DNA of 34,748 nt from Chitinophagaceae bacterium (GTDB lineage: Bacteria; Bacteroidota; Bacteroidia; Chitinophagales; Chitinophagaceae), in NCBI GenBank assembly GCA_947455215.1, contig CANGNA010000047.1, positions 1-34,748 on the forward strand, given 5' to 3'. Positions 1 to 7,243 of this stretch are shown in pieces. A model generated the notes under the pieces. The model had not been told where the DNA came from, made no database searches, and was given only the letters and a program-made list of their open reading frames with translations. A program made the position numbers and the translations under genes. Within the stretch, counting starts at the first letter, position 1. Each line of letters begins with the position of its first letter.

Positions 1-32
1 GAGGGTCCGCGGTTCGAACCCGTGTGCTTCCA
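1..32 (+). tRNA. tRNA, 3' end only (5' part outside window)
   Basis: The first 32 bases form the T arm and 3' acceptor strand of a tRNA. The T stem is CGCGG (8-12) with CCGTG (20-24), and the loop is TTCGAAC (13-19). The acceptor strand TGCTTCC follows at 25-31 with discriminator A at 32. No CCA is encoded. The anticodon lies outside the window, so the amino acid cannot be stated. The next tRNA begins 38 bases later on the same strand, so the two are probably co-transcribed. Confidence 0.8.
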
Positions 33-70
33 CAAAGAGACCTTGACTTACCGATAGGTTTCTTTTAAAT

Positions 71-146
71 GGTGCGGTAGCTCAGTCGGTAGAGCAAAGG
101 ACTGAAAATCCTTGTGTCGCCGGTTCGATCCCGGCTCACACCACCA
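71..146 (+). tRNA. tRNA-Phe (GAA)
   Basis: A complete cloverleaf can be folded by eye. The acceptor is GGTGCGG with TCACACC (one C-A mismatch). The D stem is GCTC/GAGC, and the anticodon stem AAGGA/TCCTT encloses the loop CTGAAAA, giving anticodon GAA for phenylalanine. The T stem is GCCGG/CCGGC around TTCGATC. The discriminator is A143, and the CCA tail appears to be encoded at 144-146. A rho-independent terminator follows at once. Confidence 0.95.
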
Positions 147-150
147 GTAC

Positions 151-179
151 AAAGCCTCGCAAATTGCGGGGCTTTTTTT
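151..179 (+). terminator. Rho-independent terminator of the tRNA transcript
   Basis: The stem AAGCCTCGC pairs with GCGGGGCTT (one T-G pair) around an AAATT loop, followed by seven T. It starts five bases after the tRNA-Phe CCA and points the same way, so it ends the tRNA transcript. Confidence 0.9.
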
Positions 180-233
180 ATGTCTCATTTTGTGGTTGTA
201 TCTCTTAGGTAATTTATTCTGCCCAGCCCGATA

Positions 234-279
234 TCGGCGAGTCCTCGGCTACGCACTGGCTAAGCGAGAGACTCGCCGA
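234..279. repeat. Long imperfect inverted repeat, function unknown
   Basis: Outer arms TCGGCGAGTC (234-243) and GACTCGCCGA (270-279) are perfectly complementary over 10 bp. Inside them CTCGGCT (244-250) pairs with AGCGAG (263-268) with one bulged G, and A269 is bulged, leaving a loop of about 12 bases. Neither side has a T tract, so it does not look like a terminator. It lies between the tRNA terminator and the terminator of the downstream minus-strand gene. It could be a REP-like dispersed element or a structured RNA; nothing in the window decides this. Confidence 0.6.
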
Positions 280-284
280 AGACG

Positions 285-318
285 GAAAAAATTAGGGTGT
301 CATTTTAAAGACACCCTA
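285..318 (-). terminator. Rho-independent terminator of the DUF4397 gene
   Basis: TAGGGTGTC (293-301) and GACACCCTA (310-318) form a perfect 9 bp stem around an 8-base loop. Read on the minus strand it is followed by AATTTTTTCC, a good U tract. It lies 29 bases beyond the stop codon of the minus-strand gene ending at 347. Confidence 0.9.
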
Positions 319-346
319 TACTAACCAAAACAAACAATCAAGCGTT

Positions 347-1360
347 TTATTTTTTGGATACGATGAATGTCTTTTTTGCTGCATTATGATCTTCTGTAGC
401 TACAATGTACACTCCTGATGGCAGGTTGCTGATGTCAAGCGTTACCTTTTTATCTGCCTGTACATTTTTTATTACTTTGCCGGTTACGTCGAGCAGGGTG
501 ATCTTACTCAACTGATCATCAGCTTCTACAGTTATTGCATCGTGTGCAGGGTTAGGAAACACCCTGATGTTGTTTATTGCTGCAACGCTGTTTACAGATG
601 AAGGCAATGGCAGCGATGGGAGCTGAACCATCTGGCCACCCTGCGGTAATGCTACCCATAGGCCAAAAGCTTTTCCGTTGCTATTCACGGTAGAGTCGAA
701 GAAGCCGGATGCAACAACCGTTATTGCAGAGTCTCCCAGGTTGAGTGTGCTGAGGGGCGCGCTATAGCGTTTAACTATCGGGGTGCCTGCGGCTGGTGTT
801 ATGTCCAGTACATAATCGGCTTCAGGAACGCTGATATAACCGGTGCTGCAAAAAGAGCCAAAAGCAATGTCGTTTACCAGTGTTGAAGTGCCAGCCTTAA
901 CATCTACTGTCGGGGCGTCGGTACTGCCATGTACTACTAGAATATCTGTGTTGCCAGCAGTAGTTGCCACCTGGCGGGCCATATCGTAAACGCTAAGCCT
1001 GAAAGGAACTGTTGAAGCGCCGGGAGTGTATCCTGTGGCACTTTCGATACCATTTGCTACCACGATGTATTTTTTTGTAGCATCGAGCGTAACTGTGACA
1101 TTGAAAAAAGTGTCGTTGACACTGGTGCTGTTTTTGGGTGCTACTCCCAGGAGTAGTGGTACACCTGTAGGCGCATCAATAAATGGCGTTGCGGTGCGGA
1201 ACGCGAAGTTATCGAGCAGTTTAGTAGGCCCGAGGTATACGTCCACTGAATCTGCTGCTGCGTCTGCGCAGTTGTGGATCACCTGTAATTTTGTTGTTTG
1301 TGCTGTAGAAGTCAGTTGGCTGAGCAGCAAAGCGGCCGAGAGAATAGTTAGTTTGTTCAT
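347..1360 (-). CDS. DUF4397 secreted protein with type IX sorting domain
   Basis: This 337-residue protein starts at the ATG at 1360. The frame stays open to 1504, but only this Met is followed by a clean signal peptide (Lys, hydrophobic stretch, STAQ cleavage region near residue 20). Two DUF4397-type repeats follow, recognisable by VIHNCADAAADSVDVYLG and, about 130 residues later, VVHGSTDAPTVDVKAG. Such domains are extracellular beta-sandwiches of unknown ligand. The last 75 or so residues (FPNPAHDAITVEADD, then DVTGKVI, then LPSGVYIV) are a type IX secretion C-terminal domain, so the protein should cross the outer membrane and be cleaved or attached at the surface. A one-mismatch -7 motif (CAAAGACA on the plus strand) lies at 1391-1398. 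Family call firm; function unknown. Confidence 0.88.
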   Translation of the reverse strand: MNKLTILSAALLLSQLTSTAQTTKLQVIHNCADAAADSVDVYLGPTKLLDNFAFRTATPFIDAPTGVPLLLGVAPKNSTSVNDTFFNVTVTLDATKKYIVVANGIESATGYTPGASTVPFRLSVYDMARQVATTAGNTDILVVHGSTDAPTVDVKAGTSTLVNDIAFGSFCSTGYISVPEADYVLDITPAAGTPIVKRYSAPLSTLNLGDSAITVVASGFFDSTVNSNGKAFGLWVALPQGGQMVQLPSLPLPSSVNSVAAINNIRVFPNPAHDAITVEADDQLSKITLLDVTGKVIKNVQADKKVTLDISNLPSGVYIVATEDHNAAKKTFIVSKK

Positions 1361-1545
1361 ATTGTTTAAAAGTTTTCTAGAAATTATGAACAAAGACATT
1401 TTACAAATCACAATTAATGAGATTTTAGTTTTGTTTAACATTTTCCTTTGAAAACTAAACAATTTGTGCGGATTAGTGCTGCTAAAGGCAGCAAATGCCT
1501 GCAATTATCAGGATCAATGGGTAAAGTTCAGCCCCTTGTACTACA

Positions 1546-2121
1546 TTAAAGCGTAGATATGGCCACTTTGATAATATCGTCGTAGATCTTCTTATCTCCG
1601 CCGGCTTTTATGGTGACGCGTATGCCTGATAGGGTATTGAAGAAAAAACGGGCGAGGGAGCGGGCGGAGTGCTCCTGCGACACCTGACCATCCTGCTGGC
1701 CTTTTTTTATTGCATGATAGAGAACATCTTCTACCATGCGCATATTGTCGGCCGATATAGCTGCTATCTCTGCATCATGTGCCGCCATCTCTATTGTTGA
1801 ATTAACGAGCAGGCAGCCGTTGAGCTTATTGCCTACAGAATCGTCGAGCGCGTGTTGCAGAATATGGCGTATGCTTTTTTTTGCATCTCCGGTACGCTCA
1901 ATGAAGTCGATCATCTCGGCGGTAGATTCGGCGCGGTATTTGTTTATGGCGCGGATGAAGAGGCCATGCTTATCGCCAAAGGTGTCGTACAGGCTGGAGC
2001 GGCTGATGCCCAGCTGATCGACCAGGTCTTGTGCAGACGTGCCATTATATCCCTTGCTGGTAAACACGCATATTGCTTTCGTCAGTACCTCGTCTTCGTC
2101 AAATTCTTTTGTCCTGGCCAT
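1546..2121 (-). CDS. TetR/AcrR family transcriptional regulator
   Basis: This 191-residue protein has the TetR layout. The N-terminal helix-turn-helix lies at about residues 8-53 (TKAICVFTSKGYNGTSAQDL, then LGISRSSLYDTFGDKHGLF). An all-helical ligand-binding half follows. The start is supported by an unusually good Shine-Dalgarno AGGAGG on the minus strand about nine bases before the ATG. It lies directly downstream of a short-chain dehydrogenase on the same strand. Two palindromes at that gene's promoter (2974-2987, 3005-3018) are likely operators, so it probably represses the dehydrogenase. A terminator hairpin lies between the genes, so how the regulator itself is transcribed is unclear. 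The ligand is unknown. Confidence 0.92.
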   Translation of the reverse strand: MARTKEFDEDEVLTKAICVFTSKGYNGTSAQDLVDQLGISRSSLYDTFGDKHGLFIRAINKYRAESTAEMIDFIERTGDAKKSIRHILQHALDDSVGNKLNGCLLVNSTIEMAAHDAEIAAISADNMRMVEDVLYHAIKKGQQDGQVSQEHSARSLARFFFNTLSGIRVTIKAGGDKKIYDDIIKVAISTL

Positions 2122-2140
2122 TGATCATTTCCTCCTGATG

Positions 2141-2173
2141 CAAAAAAACTTTGCCGCAGTTATGCGGCAAAGT
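2141..2173 (-). terminator. Terminator between dehydrogenase and tetR
   Basis: ACTTTGCCGCA (2148-2158) pairs perfectly over 11 bp with TGCGGCAAAGT (2163-2173) around a four-base loop. On the minus strand a run of seven T follows directly. It lies after the dehydrogenase stop and only about 20 bases before the tetR start codon, so it either ends the dehydrogenase transcript or works as a partial attenuator for tetR. Confidence 0.9.
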
Positions 2174-2200
2174 TATACTATCGTTAGTAAACGGCGTGTA

Positions 2201-2956
2201 TTACCCCATCAATGCATTAACGCCTACACCGCCATCTACCACATAATCTGCACCTGTAATGAACTGTGCATCGCTGCCGGCAAGGAATGTAACAAGCTTA
2301 GCTACTTCGTGAGCCTGGCCCATACGCTTGAGTGGTACACGATTGCTGAAGGTCTCAGCCATGCCCTGCTGGGTTGCTTCATCCATTCCCATTTTGCCAA
2401 ATATTGGTGTTTGTATAGGGCCGGGGCTTACGGCATTGACACGTATCTTTTTTGCCGCCAGTTCTGATGATGCAACCTTTACCAGCGAATTGAGTGCGGC
2501 CTTGCTGGCTGAGTATACAGAAGAGCCCGGCATGCCTGTAGTGGCGCTTACAGAAGACAGGAAAATAACAGAGGCGCCTTCGTTAAGAATAGGCAAAAAC
2601 TTATTGAGTGTAAAGTATGCGCCCTTGAAGTTGACGTTCATGATGCTGTCGAAGTGTGCTTCGTCGGCCACGTGCAGTGGTAGAAAGGCACCTATACCTG
2701 CATTAATGAATAAGACATCTACATTGCCATGTTGTGCTTTTACATCTGCTACAAGTTTGTCTATAGCTTTCAGGTCGCCCTGGTCTGCGACAAGGCCATT
2801 AACTCCTAATTCGCTTGCTGCCTTTGTTACAGCTGCCTGGTTGCGGCCAGTAATAATAACGTTAGCTCCCCTGGCTTTCATTTCCTGTGCTGTTGCATAA
2901 CCTATACCGCTGTTACCGCCGGTAATAATAACTGTTTTGTTGTTTAAAGTGTTCAT
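2201..2956 (-). CDS. Short-chain dehydrogenase/reductase (SDR)
   Basis: This is a 251-residue classical SDR oxidoreductase, expected to be cytoplasmic. The nucleotide-binding glycine motif TGGNSGIG lies at residues 12-19, NAG at about 85-87, and the catalytic set Ser135, Tyr148 and Lys152 (YSASK) is intact. PGPIQTP at about residue 180 is the usual substrate-loop start. Arg39 after the second strand (TGRN) suggests NADP(H). The substrate cannot be told from sequence. It heads a minus-strand pair with the tetR gene. Its promoter carries two TetR-type palindromes, so induction by the TetR ligand is likely. Confidence 0.93.
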   Translation of the reverse strand: MNTLNNKTVIITGGNSGIGYATAQEMKARGANVIITGRNQAAVTKAASELGVNGLVADQGDLKAIDKLVADVKAQHGNVDVLFINAGIGAFLPLHVADEAHFDSIMNVNFKGAYFTLNKFLPILNEGASVIFLSSVSATTGMPGSSVYSASKAALNSLVKVASSELAAKKIRVNAVSPGPIQTPIFGKMGMDEATQQGMAETFSNRVPLKRMGQAHEVAKLVTFLAGSDAQFITGADYVVDGGVGVNALMG

Positions 2957-2973
2957 GTTGTTTTGCTTTAATT

Positions 2974-2987
2974 GGAATGATTGTTCC
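2974..2987. promoter_or_regulatory. Probable TetR operator, proximal copy
   Basis: GGAATGATTGTTCC is an imperfect palindrome with arms GGAA/TTCC. It lies just downstream of the -7 element of the dehydrogenase promoter, over the expected transcription start. Its centre is 31 bp, about three helical turns, from the second copy. Confidence 0.6.
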
Positions 2988-2988
2988 G

Positions 2989-3020
2989 CAAATGTAGTAA
3001 TTAAGGAACGTTCGTTCCAA
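2989..3020 (-). promoter_or_regulatory. Promoter of the SDR gene (TTG-N21-TACATTTG)
   Basis: On the minus strand TACATTTG (plus 2989-2996) matches the Bacteroidota -7 consensus TAnnTTTG. A TTG (plus 3018-3020) lies 21 bases upstream as the -33 element. The start codon is 33 bases downstream of the -7 element. Confidence 0.75.
3005..3018. promoter_or_regulatory. Probable TetR operator, distal copy
   Basis: GGAACGTTCGTTCC has perfect 6 bp arms GGAACG/CGTTCC around TT. It lies between the -33 and -7 elements of the dehydrogenase promoter, where bound repressor would block RNA polymerase. Its outer arms GGAA/TTCC are shared with the copy at 2974-2987. Confidence 0.7.
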
Positions 3021-3102
3021 AAAGTGGATTTAATAGCGGTATAGATAAAAATAGTTGCCAGATATAGTGCGCAGGATTACTATAAACGCGCGTTAAGCCT
3101 GT

Positions 3103-3110
3103 TATCTTTG
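3103..3110 (+). promoter_or_regulatory. -7 promoter element of the ArsC-like gene
   Basis: TATCTTTG matches TAnnTTTG exactly and ends only five bases before the ATG at 3116. Transcription would start at or next to the start codon, suggesting a leaderless mRNA. No convincing TTG is seen upstream. Confidence 0.65.
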
Positions 3111-3115
3111 CACCC

Positions 3116-3469
3116 ATGATAACCATATACGGCATACCTAATTGCGATACGGTGCAGAAGGCTATAAAGTGGCTGAATGCGAATAACCTGCAGTTCCAGT
3201 TTCATAACTACAGGGAAGCAGGGATAGACAAGCAAACGCTGATGAAGTGGTTGCAGCATTTCCCCATTAATAAGCTGGTGAATACGCGCAGTACCACCTA
3301 TAAGGATTTGAGTGACGAGGAGAAGCAATGTATAGACAATAAGGATGCAGCCATAGCGGTGATGATGCAGTATAATTCTGTTATCAAAAGGCCGGTGTGG
3401 GATATGGGTGATGGCCGGTTTTTCCTGGGATGGGATGAAAAGGAGTTGGCCAAGCTATTGCTTAGATAA
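3116..3469 (+). CDS. ArsC/Spx/YffB-family thioredoxin-fold protein
   Basis: This 117-residue protein matches the ArsC/Spx family in length and pattern. It begins with a beta strand, then GIPNC with the single redox cysteine Cys10, then DTVQKAIKWL. A later Arg-containing stretch (NTRSTTYKDL) and IKRPV with a GDG/GWDEKEL end are typical of the YffB-like branch. Family members are arsenate reductases or regulators; the YffB branch is mostly of unknown role. No arsenic resistance genes are nearby, so arsenate reduction should not be assumed. It stands alone between the divergent dehydrogenase and a secreted protein. Confidence 0.88.
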   Translation: MITIYGIPNCDTVQKAIKWLNANNLQFQFHNYREAGIDKQTLMKWLQHFPINKLVNTRSTTYKDLSDEEKQCIDNKDAAIAVMMQYNSVIKRPVWDMGDGRFFLGWDEKELAKLLLR

Positions 3470-3498
3470 TATCATATCTTTATGTAAATTCAATCAAT

Positions 3499-4914
3499 AT
3501 GAAAAAAGTATTATTGTCATCAATTTTTATCCTTTTGTGTACTGCAATTTCAATTGCGCAGTATAACACCAACCGAAATAAAGTATGGATATTTGGAGCT
3601 ACAGCAGGAGTGGACTTTAATTACAGTCCCCCTATGTCGATTGGGGCAAGTTTTTTTAGTAGAGAAGCATGTGCCTCAGTATGTGATGAACATGGCACGT
3701 TATTGTTCTACACTAATGGCAGCGACGTATATAATCACTTTGGGGTGGAAATGCCCAATGGCATTGGCATCGTCCCGTTTACAACAACGAGTTCTACTGA
3801 AGGCGCATTGATAGTGCCTGTCATAGGCAGTAATCACCTTTATTATGTATTTTCCCTCGATAATTATGAGGACTTTTTTTCAGGCGGTGCTGGCAGGTTG
3901 GCTTATTCCGTTGTAGATATGAACCTCGATGGCGGAGCAGGAGATGTAATAGCATCAACACGAGGGCATATTATATCAGATTCTTTATCGGAAAAGATGG
4001 TTGCTATAAGAGGAATCAGCAACGATATATGGTTGCTAACTCATCGGTATGAAAAAAAGCAATTCTATGCCTTTCATATCACATCTTCGGGAATAGATAC
4101 TGTGCCAGTTATTTCATCGAGTGGTGCTGTTAATGACAGCATATGCTATGAAGCCGGGACTATAAAAGTATCGCCAGACCAAACGAAAATTGCCGTATCT
4201 GCCTATGGCATGAGCATTCTTGGAGGGTCAGGAATTGAATTACATAACTTTGACCGAGTCACAGGCTCAGTTACACAGTGTAAGTTGATCGATACTGCAG
4301 TTTTCTCCTATGGTGTAGAGTTTTCTCCCGATAACACTAAATTATATTCTGCCGAATCATCTTTTACATCATTTTCATACATGAAAATATGTCAATATGA
4401 TTTAATGTCGGGGTCGGCCTCTGCAATACATGCTTCTAAAGCAATCGTAGCATTGGTTAATCTATCGGCTGGTGTGACAGATCTTAAGCTGGCTCCGGAT
4501 AATAAAATCTATTTTGCAGGCGCAGACTCAGGAGTGAGTGTTCGCTATCTCGATTGTATTGCTAACCCTAACCTTTCGGGAGTCGCATGTCACTATGTGG
4601 AGCATTACTTACCTTTAAACGCGGGCGGTTTTGCGATATTGGGATTGCCAACTGTAGTTGTTGCAGCTGCTAAGGATGACGGAGTAGACGGTATGGAGGA
4701 AAATGCAGTATGGTTGTACCCCAACCCTGCTCAAGATAAATTATTTATTGCCTCAAGAAATGCCCCTAAGCATATATGTATATGGGCATATAGTGGACAA
4801 AAGGTATTGGAAGCCGATGTTTTTAATGGCAGTGTGGATATAACCGCACTATCACCTGGTTCATACTTTTTACAATCAGAGAACTGTATGACAATAATGT
4901 TTGTTAAAAATTAG
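3499..4914 (+). CDS. Secreted propeller-like protein with type IX sorting domain
   Basis: This 471-residue protein has a signal peptide (MKK, hydrophobic stretch, AISIAQ near residue 20). The opening motif NKVWIFGATAGVDFN is common at the start of large Bacteroidota surface proteins with a beta-propeller-like body. Segments such as VSPDQTKIAVS, FSPDNTKLYS and LAPDNKIYFA look like repeated WD40/PD40-type blades. The end has WLYPNPAQDKLFIA and LSPGSYFLQ, a type IX secretion C-terminal domain. A near-consensus TATCTTTA lies at 3475-3482. The codon choice looks more AT-rich than in the neighbours. It converges with the next gene, with only eight bases between the stop codons. Function unknown. 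Confidence 0.83.
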   Translation: MKKVLLSSIFILLCTAISIAQYNTNRNKVWIFGATAGVDFNYSPPMSIGASFFSREACASVCDEHGTLLFYTNGSDVYNHFGVEMPNGIGIVPFTTTSSTEGALIVPVIGSNHLYYVFSLDNYEDFFSGGAGRLAYSVVDMNLDGGAGDVIASTRGHIISDSLSEKMVAIRGISNDIWLLTHRYEKKQFYAFHITSSGIDTVPVISSSGAVNDSICYEAGTIKVSPDQTKIAVSAYGMSILGGSGIELHNFDRVTGSVTQCKLIDTAVFSYGVEFSPDNTKLYSAESSFTSFSYMKICQYDLMSGSASAIHASKAIVALVNLSAGVTDLKLAPDNKIYFAGADSGVSVRYLDCIANPNLSGVACHYVEHYLPLNAGGFAILGLPTVVVAAAKDDGVDGMEENAVWLYPNPAQDKLFIASRNAPKHICIWAYSGQKVLEADVFNGSVDITALSPGSYFLQSENCMTIMFVKN

Positions 4915-4922
4915 CTTTAGTG

Positions 4923-6089
4923 TCAGTTGACTTGCTCATGTTTTGAGGCGCCTTTATCTCCGCGTCCCGCTAAAAATTCCCTTTGTTCATTCAGCCTGCC
5001 GGCCAGGCCGTTCACGTTCTTGCTGAAGGAGGCTATGAACTCTTCTGTGATATTGCCACTGGGTGTTACGCTTTTTAGTTTGCGCTGGGCTGCTGTAATA
5101 CGGTTGCCGGCAGAGTCTATCATGGCCTTTGCCTGTTTACTGACCAGTGCAGGTTGCACGTCTTTATTGCGGTATTCGATAAAGGTGTTGAAGTACTTTA
5201 CCCCCGCATTATAGTCGGCCACGGCCTCGTTATACAGGTTCACATTGTCTGTGCTTTTTTTGAATACTTCCAGGTTCTTGCGGTAGTCGAGGTCGTTCTT
5301 GATATGGGTCAGCTTATTGAAGGTAAGTTCATTGTCTACGCCATTGGCCTCTATTCTGCGGGCCGATGCTATTAGTTGTTGTTCTTCGGTCTGGCGCTCG
5401 TATGCGGCAATGCTATCGGTGTAGCTAAAGTATTTGCTGCTTTTAGTTTCATCACGTTCTCCCCGGGTGAATTCTGCACCGCTGTAGGTATGATTGAGCA
5501 TTTGCCACATAGGGTCGTAAGGCATGTGCGATGTAACGAATGTTTCGGGTGCTACATCGTAAAAGTCGTTGTTGATGCGTGGGGTAAATGTGCCTTTGTT
5601 GATATAGCCCGATGCCCATGTAGGGTCGTATAATTTCCATGTATGATTGCTGTAAACAGCGCACCATGCATGGGCCAGGGTGCTGGTCTCGCCATGCTGC
5701 CTGGTATAGCCTGTTATGGTATGTGCGCGCAGGCCCATTTTGTTGCATACTTCGGTAAAGACAGCGGCGTAATGGTCGCAAACGCCTTTTCGGGATGAGA
5801 GTATCTTAGCTAATTTATCTTCCTGTGTTTCTTTGCCCCTAAAGGTGTACATGGCGGCCACATCGTAACTAAAAGCGGTAGCCTCCCAAATAAACAGGGC
5901 GCGTACCTTATCGTCATCAGTTTTGAAATGCCTGCCTATGTAGCGGGCAATGCCGGCGGTAGACCGTGTCATGGAGTCGGGTATCTGCAATGCAATACTA
6001 TCCACCGCCCTGTACGGAGTCACCTTCACCTGAGCATGTGCACTATGAACCAATATGGCCACAACCATGGCCGCAATAAACCTCGACAT
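4923..6089 (-). CDS. Secreted transglutaminase-like superfamily protein
   Basis: This 388-residue protein has an N-terminal signal peptide ending near HSAHAQ (residue 20). The transglutaminase-like core spans about residues 45-160, with the cysteine-protease triad in place: Cys104 (GVCDHYA), His140 (LAHAW) and Asp155 (LYDPTW). This subgroup resembles the CYK3-like domain found in secreted bacterial proteins, which may act as proteases or cross-linking enzymes. The last 200 residues are mostly helical, charged and of unknown fold. It has its own promoter (TATGTTTG on the minus strand) and no operon partner. Substrate unknown; expected location is periplasm or outside. Confidence 0.86.
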   Translation of the reverse strand: MSRFIAAMVVAILVHSAHAQVKVTPYRAVDSIALQIPDSMTRSTAGIARYIGRHFKTDDDKVRALFIWEATAFSYDVAAMYTFRGKETQEDKLAKILSSRKGVCDHYAAVFTEVCNKMGLRAHTITGYTRQHGETSTLAHAWCAVYSNHTWKLYDPTWASGYINKGTFTPRINNDFYDVAPETFVTSHMPYDPMWQMLNHTYSGAEFTRGERDETKSSKYFSYTDSIAAYERQTEEQQLIASARRIEANGVDNELTFNKLTHIKNDLDYRKNLEVFKKSTDNVNLYNEAVADYNAGVKYFNTFIEYRNKDVQPALVSKQAKAMIDSAGNRITAAQRKLKSVTPSGNITEEFIASFSKNVNGLAGRLNEQREFLAGRGDKGASKHEQVN

Positions 6090-6102
6090 GGAATAAAGTT
6101 AC

Positions 6103-6110
6103 CAAACATA
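6103..6110 (-). promoter_or_regulatory. -7 promoter element of the transglutaminase-like gene
   Basis: On the minus strand TATGTTTG matches TAnnTTTG, 13 bases before the ATG at 6089. No TTG is found at the usual distance upstream. Confidence 0.5.
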
Positions 6111-6187
6111 ATCATACACCACTTATATGTATTTCTTAAAGTTTAGTAAAATGGCCATCCTGTTACGCAAGCCTGACGTTGTGAAGC

Positions 6188-7165
6188 TTAATCTGCCAGG
6201 AAGCCGAACTTGCCATCGTTATAATCTTTAATGGCCTGGTGTATCTCCTCTTGTGTGTTCATTACAAAAGGGCCGTAGCCTACGTATGGTTCGTTCAGTG
6301 GCTCTCCGCTTAGTACCAATAAGGTTGTTTTGGTGTTGGTTTTGATATGGATGTCGCCGGTTTCGTTCTTCAGCTGCACATAATGATTCTCGGGAGCATC
6401 AGTACCGTTGATGGAGATATTGCCATCTACTACCAGTATGCCCGAGTTGTAGTGTGCGGGAAGCGAGAAGGAGAAATCGGCACCCGGGTTCAGGTGAATA
6501 TCGTACATGTGTATAGGGGAGAATGTGCTGGCAACGCCTTTTACATCTTTATACTCACCTGCCACTACATACACTTCGCCCATATTATGCGGCAGGGTAT
6601 GTTTAGGTTTGTTTTTGTGTGCTATGCTCTGGTATTTGGCAGGTGTCATCTTATGCTTCTTCGGCAGGTTGATCCATAGCTGAACCATCTCGAACGCGCC
6701 ACCGTGCTTATCAAAATTCTTCTCGTGGTATTCTTTATGCAGCACGCCGCCACCTGCGGTCATCCACTGTATGTCGCCTTTGTATATAATGCCATGATTG
6801 CCCTTGCTATCGTGGTGCTCTACGCCACCCTTGTAGGCAAAGGTGATGGTCTCAATACCACGGTGTGGATGCACGCCTACGCCGCGCGACAAGTCGGAAG
6901 GCGGGAAATCGACCTCGGCATTGAAGTCGAGCAGGAAGAAAGGACTCATACGCTCTTCAAAGCCTTTTCCATTGGGAAAGAAATTCATTACCTTAAACCC
7001 ATTGCCTACCATGTGCGTATTGGTAGGGGATAGCACACCTTCTACACCGCGGTAGCCGCTGTTGGCAAACTTGTAAGCAGCCTCTGCCTTGTTGCTGAAT
7101 GCTGCAGCAAAGTAAGAGGTGATTGTGCCGATGATGCCTTTGCGGATGAATTCTTTCCTTTCCAT
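6188..7165 (-). CDS. Pirin family protein with Tat-like leader
   Basis: This 325-residue pirin has the bicupin fold. The metal site is intact: His99 and His101 (HPHRGIETITF), then His143 and Glu145 (VLHKE), the spacing seen in human pirin. Some pirins are quercetinases and others are regulators. Unusually, about 30 residues precede the cupin: ERKEFIRKG, a hydrophobic stretch, then NKAEA, which looks like a Tat signal peptide with Arg-Lys in place of the twin arginine. If so, the protein is periplasmic and folded with its metal before export. It has its own promoter at 7182-7212 and lies downstream of an AraC regulator on the same strand. Family sure; location inferred. Confidence 0.92.
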   Translation of the reverse strand: MERKEFIRKGIIGTITSYFAAAFSNKAEAAYKFANSGYRGVEGVLSPTNTHMVGNGFKVMNFFPNGKGFEERMSPFFLLDFNAEVDFPPSDLSRGVGVHPHRGIETITFAYKGGVEHHDSKGNHGIIYKGDIQWMTAGGGVLHKEYHEKNFDKHGGAFEMVQLWINLPKKHKMTPAKYQSIAHKNKPKHTLPHNMGEVYVVAGEYKDVKGVASTFSPIHMYDIHLNPGADFSFSLPAHYNSGILVVDGNISINGTDAPENHYVQLKNETGDIHIKTNTKTTLLVLSGEPLNEPYVGYGPFVMNTQEEIHQAIKDYNDGKFGFLAD

Positions 7166-7181
7166 GTGATCAAATTTGAAA

Positions 7182-7212
7182 CAAATGTAGGTACATGTAT
7201 TTTCCTGTTCAA
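7182..7212 (-). promoter_or_regulatory. Promoter of the pirin gene (TTG-N20-TACATTTG)
   Basis: On the minus strand TACATTTG (plus 7182-7189) is preceded 20 bases upstream by TTG (plus 7210-7212). The start codon is 16 bases downstream. The promoter lies in the 78-base gap after the AraC-family gene, so the pirin gene can be expressed separately. Confidence 0.75.
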
Positions 7213-7243
7213 ATTATAAAAAACAATGTAGCTATAGTCGAAG

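Noticed and set aside
1361-1504. 48-residue N-terminal extension of the DUF4397 protein
   Set aside because: The signal peptide begins at the inner Met (1360); the extension would bury it and is AT-rich leader sequence.
3116-3469. Arsenate reductase function for the ArsC-family protein
   Set aside because: Only the single family cysteine is seen and no arsenic genes are nearby; the YffB/Spx branch is at least as likely.
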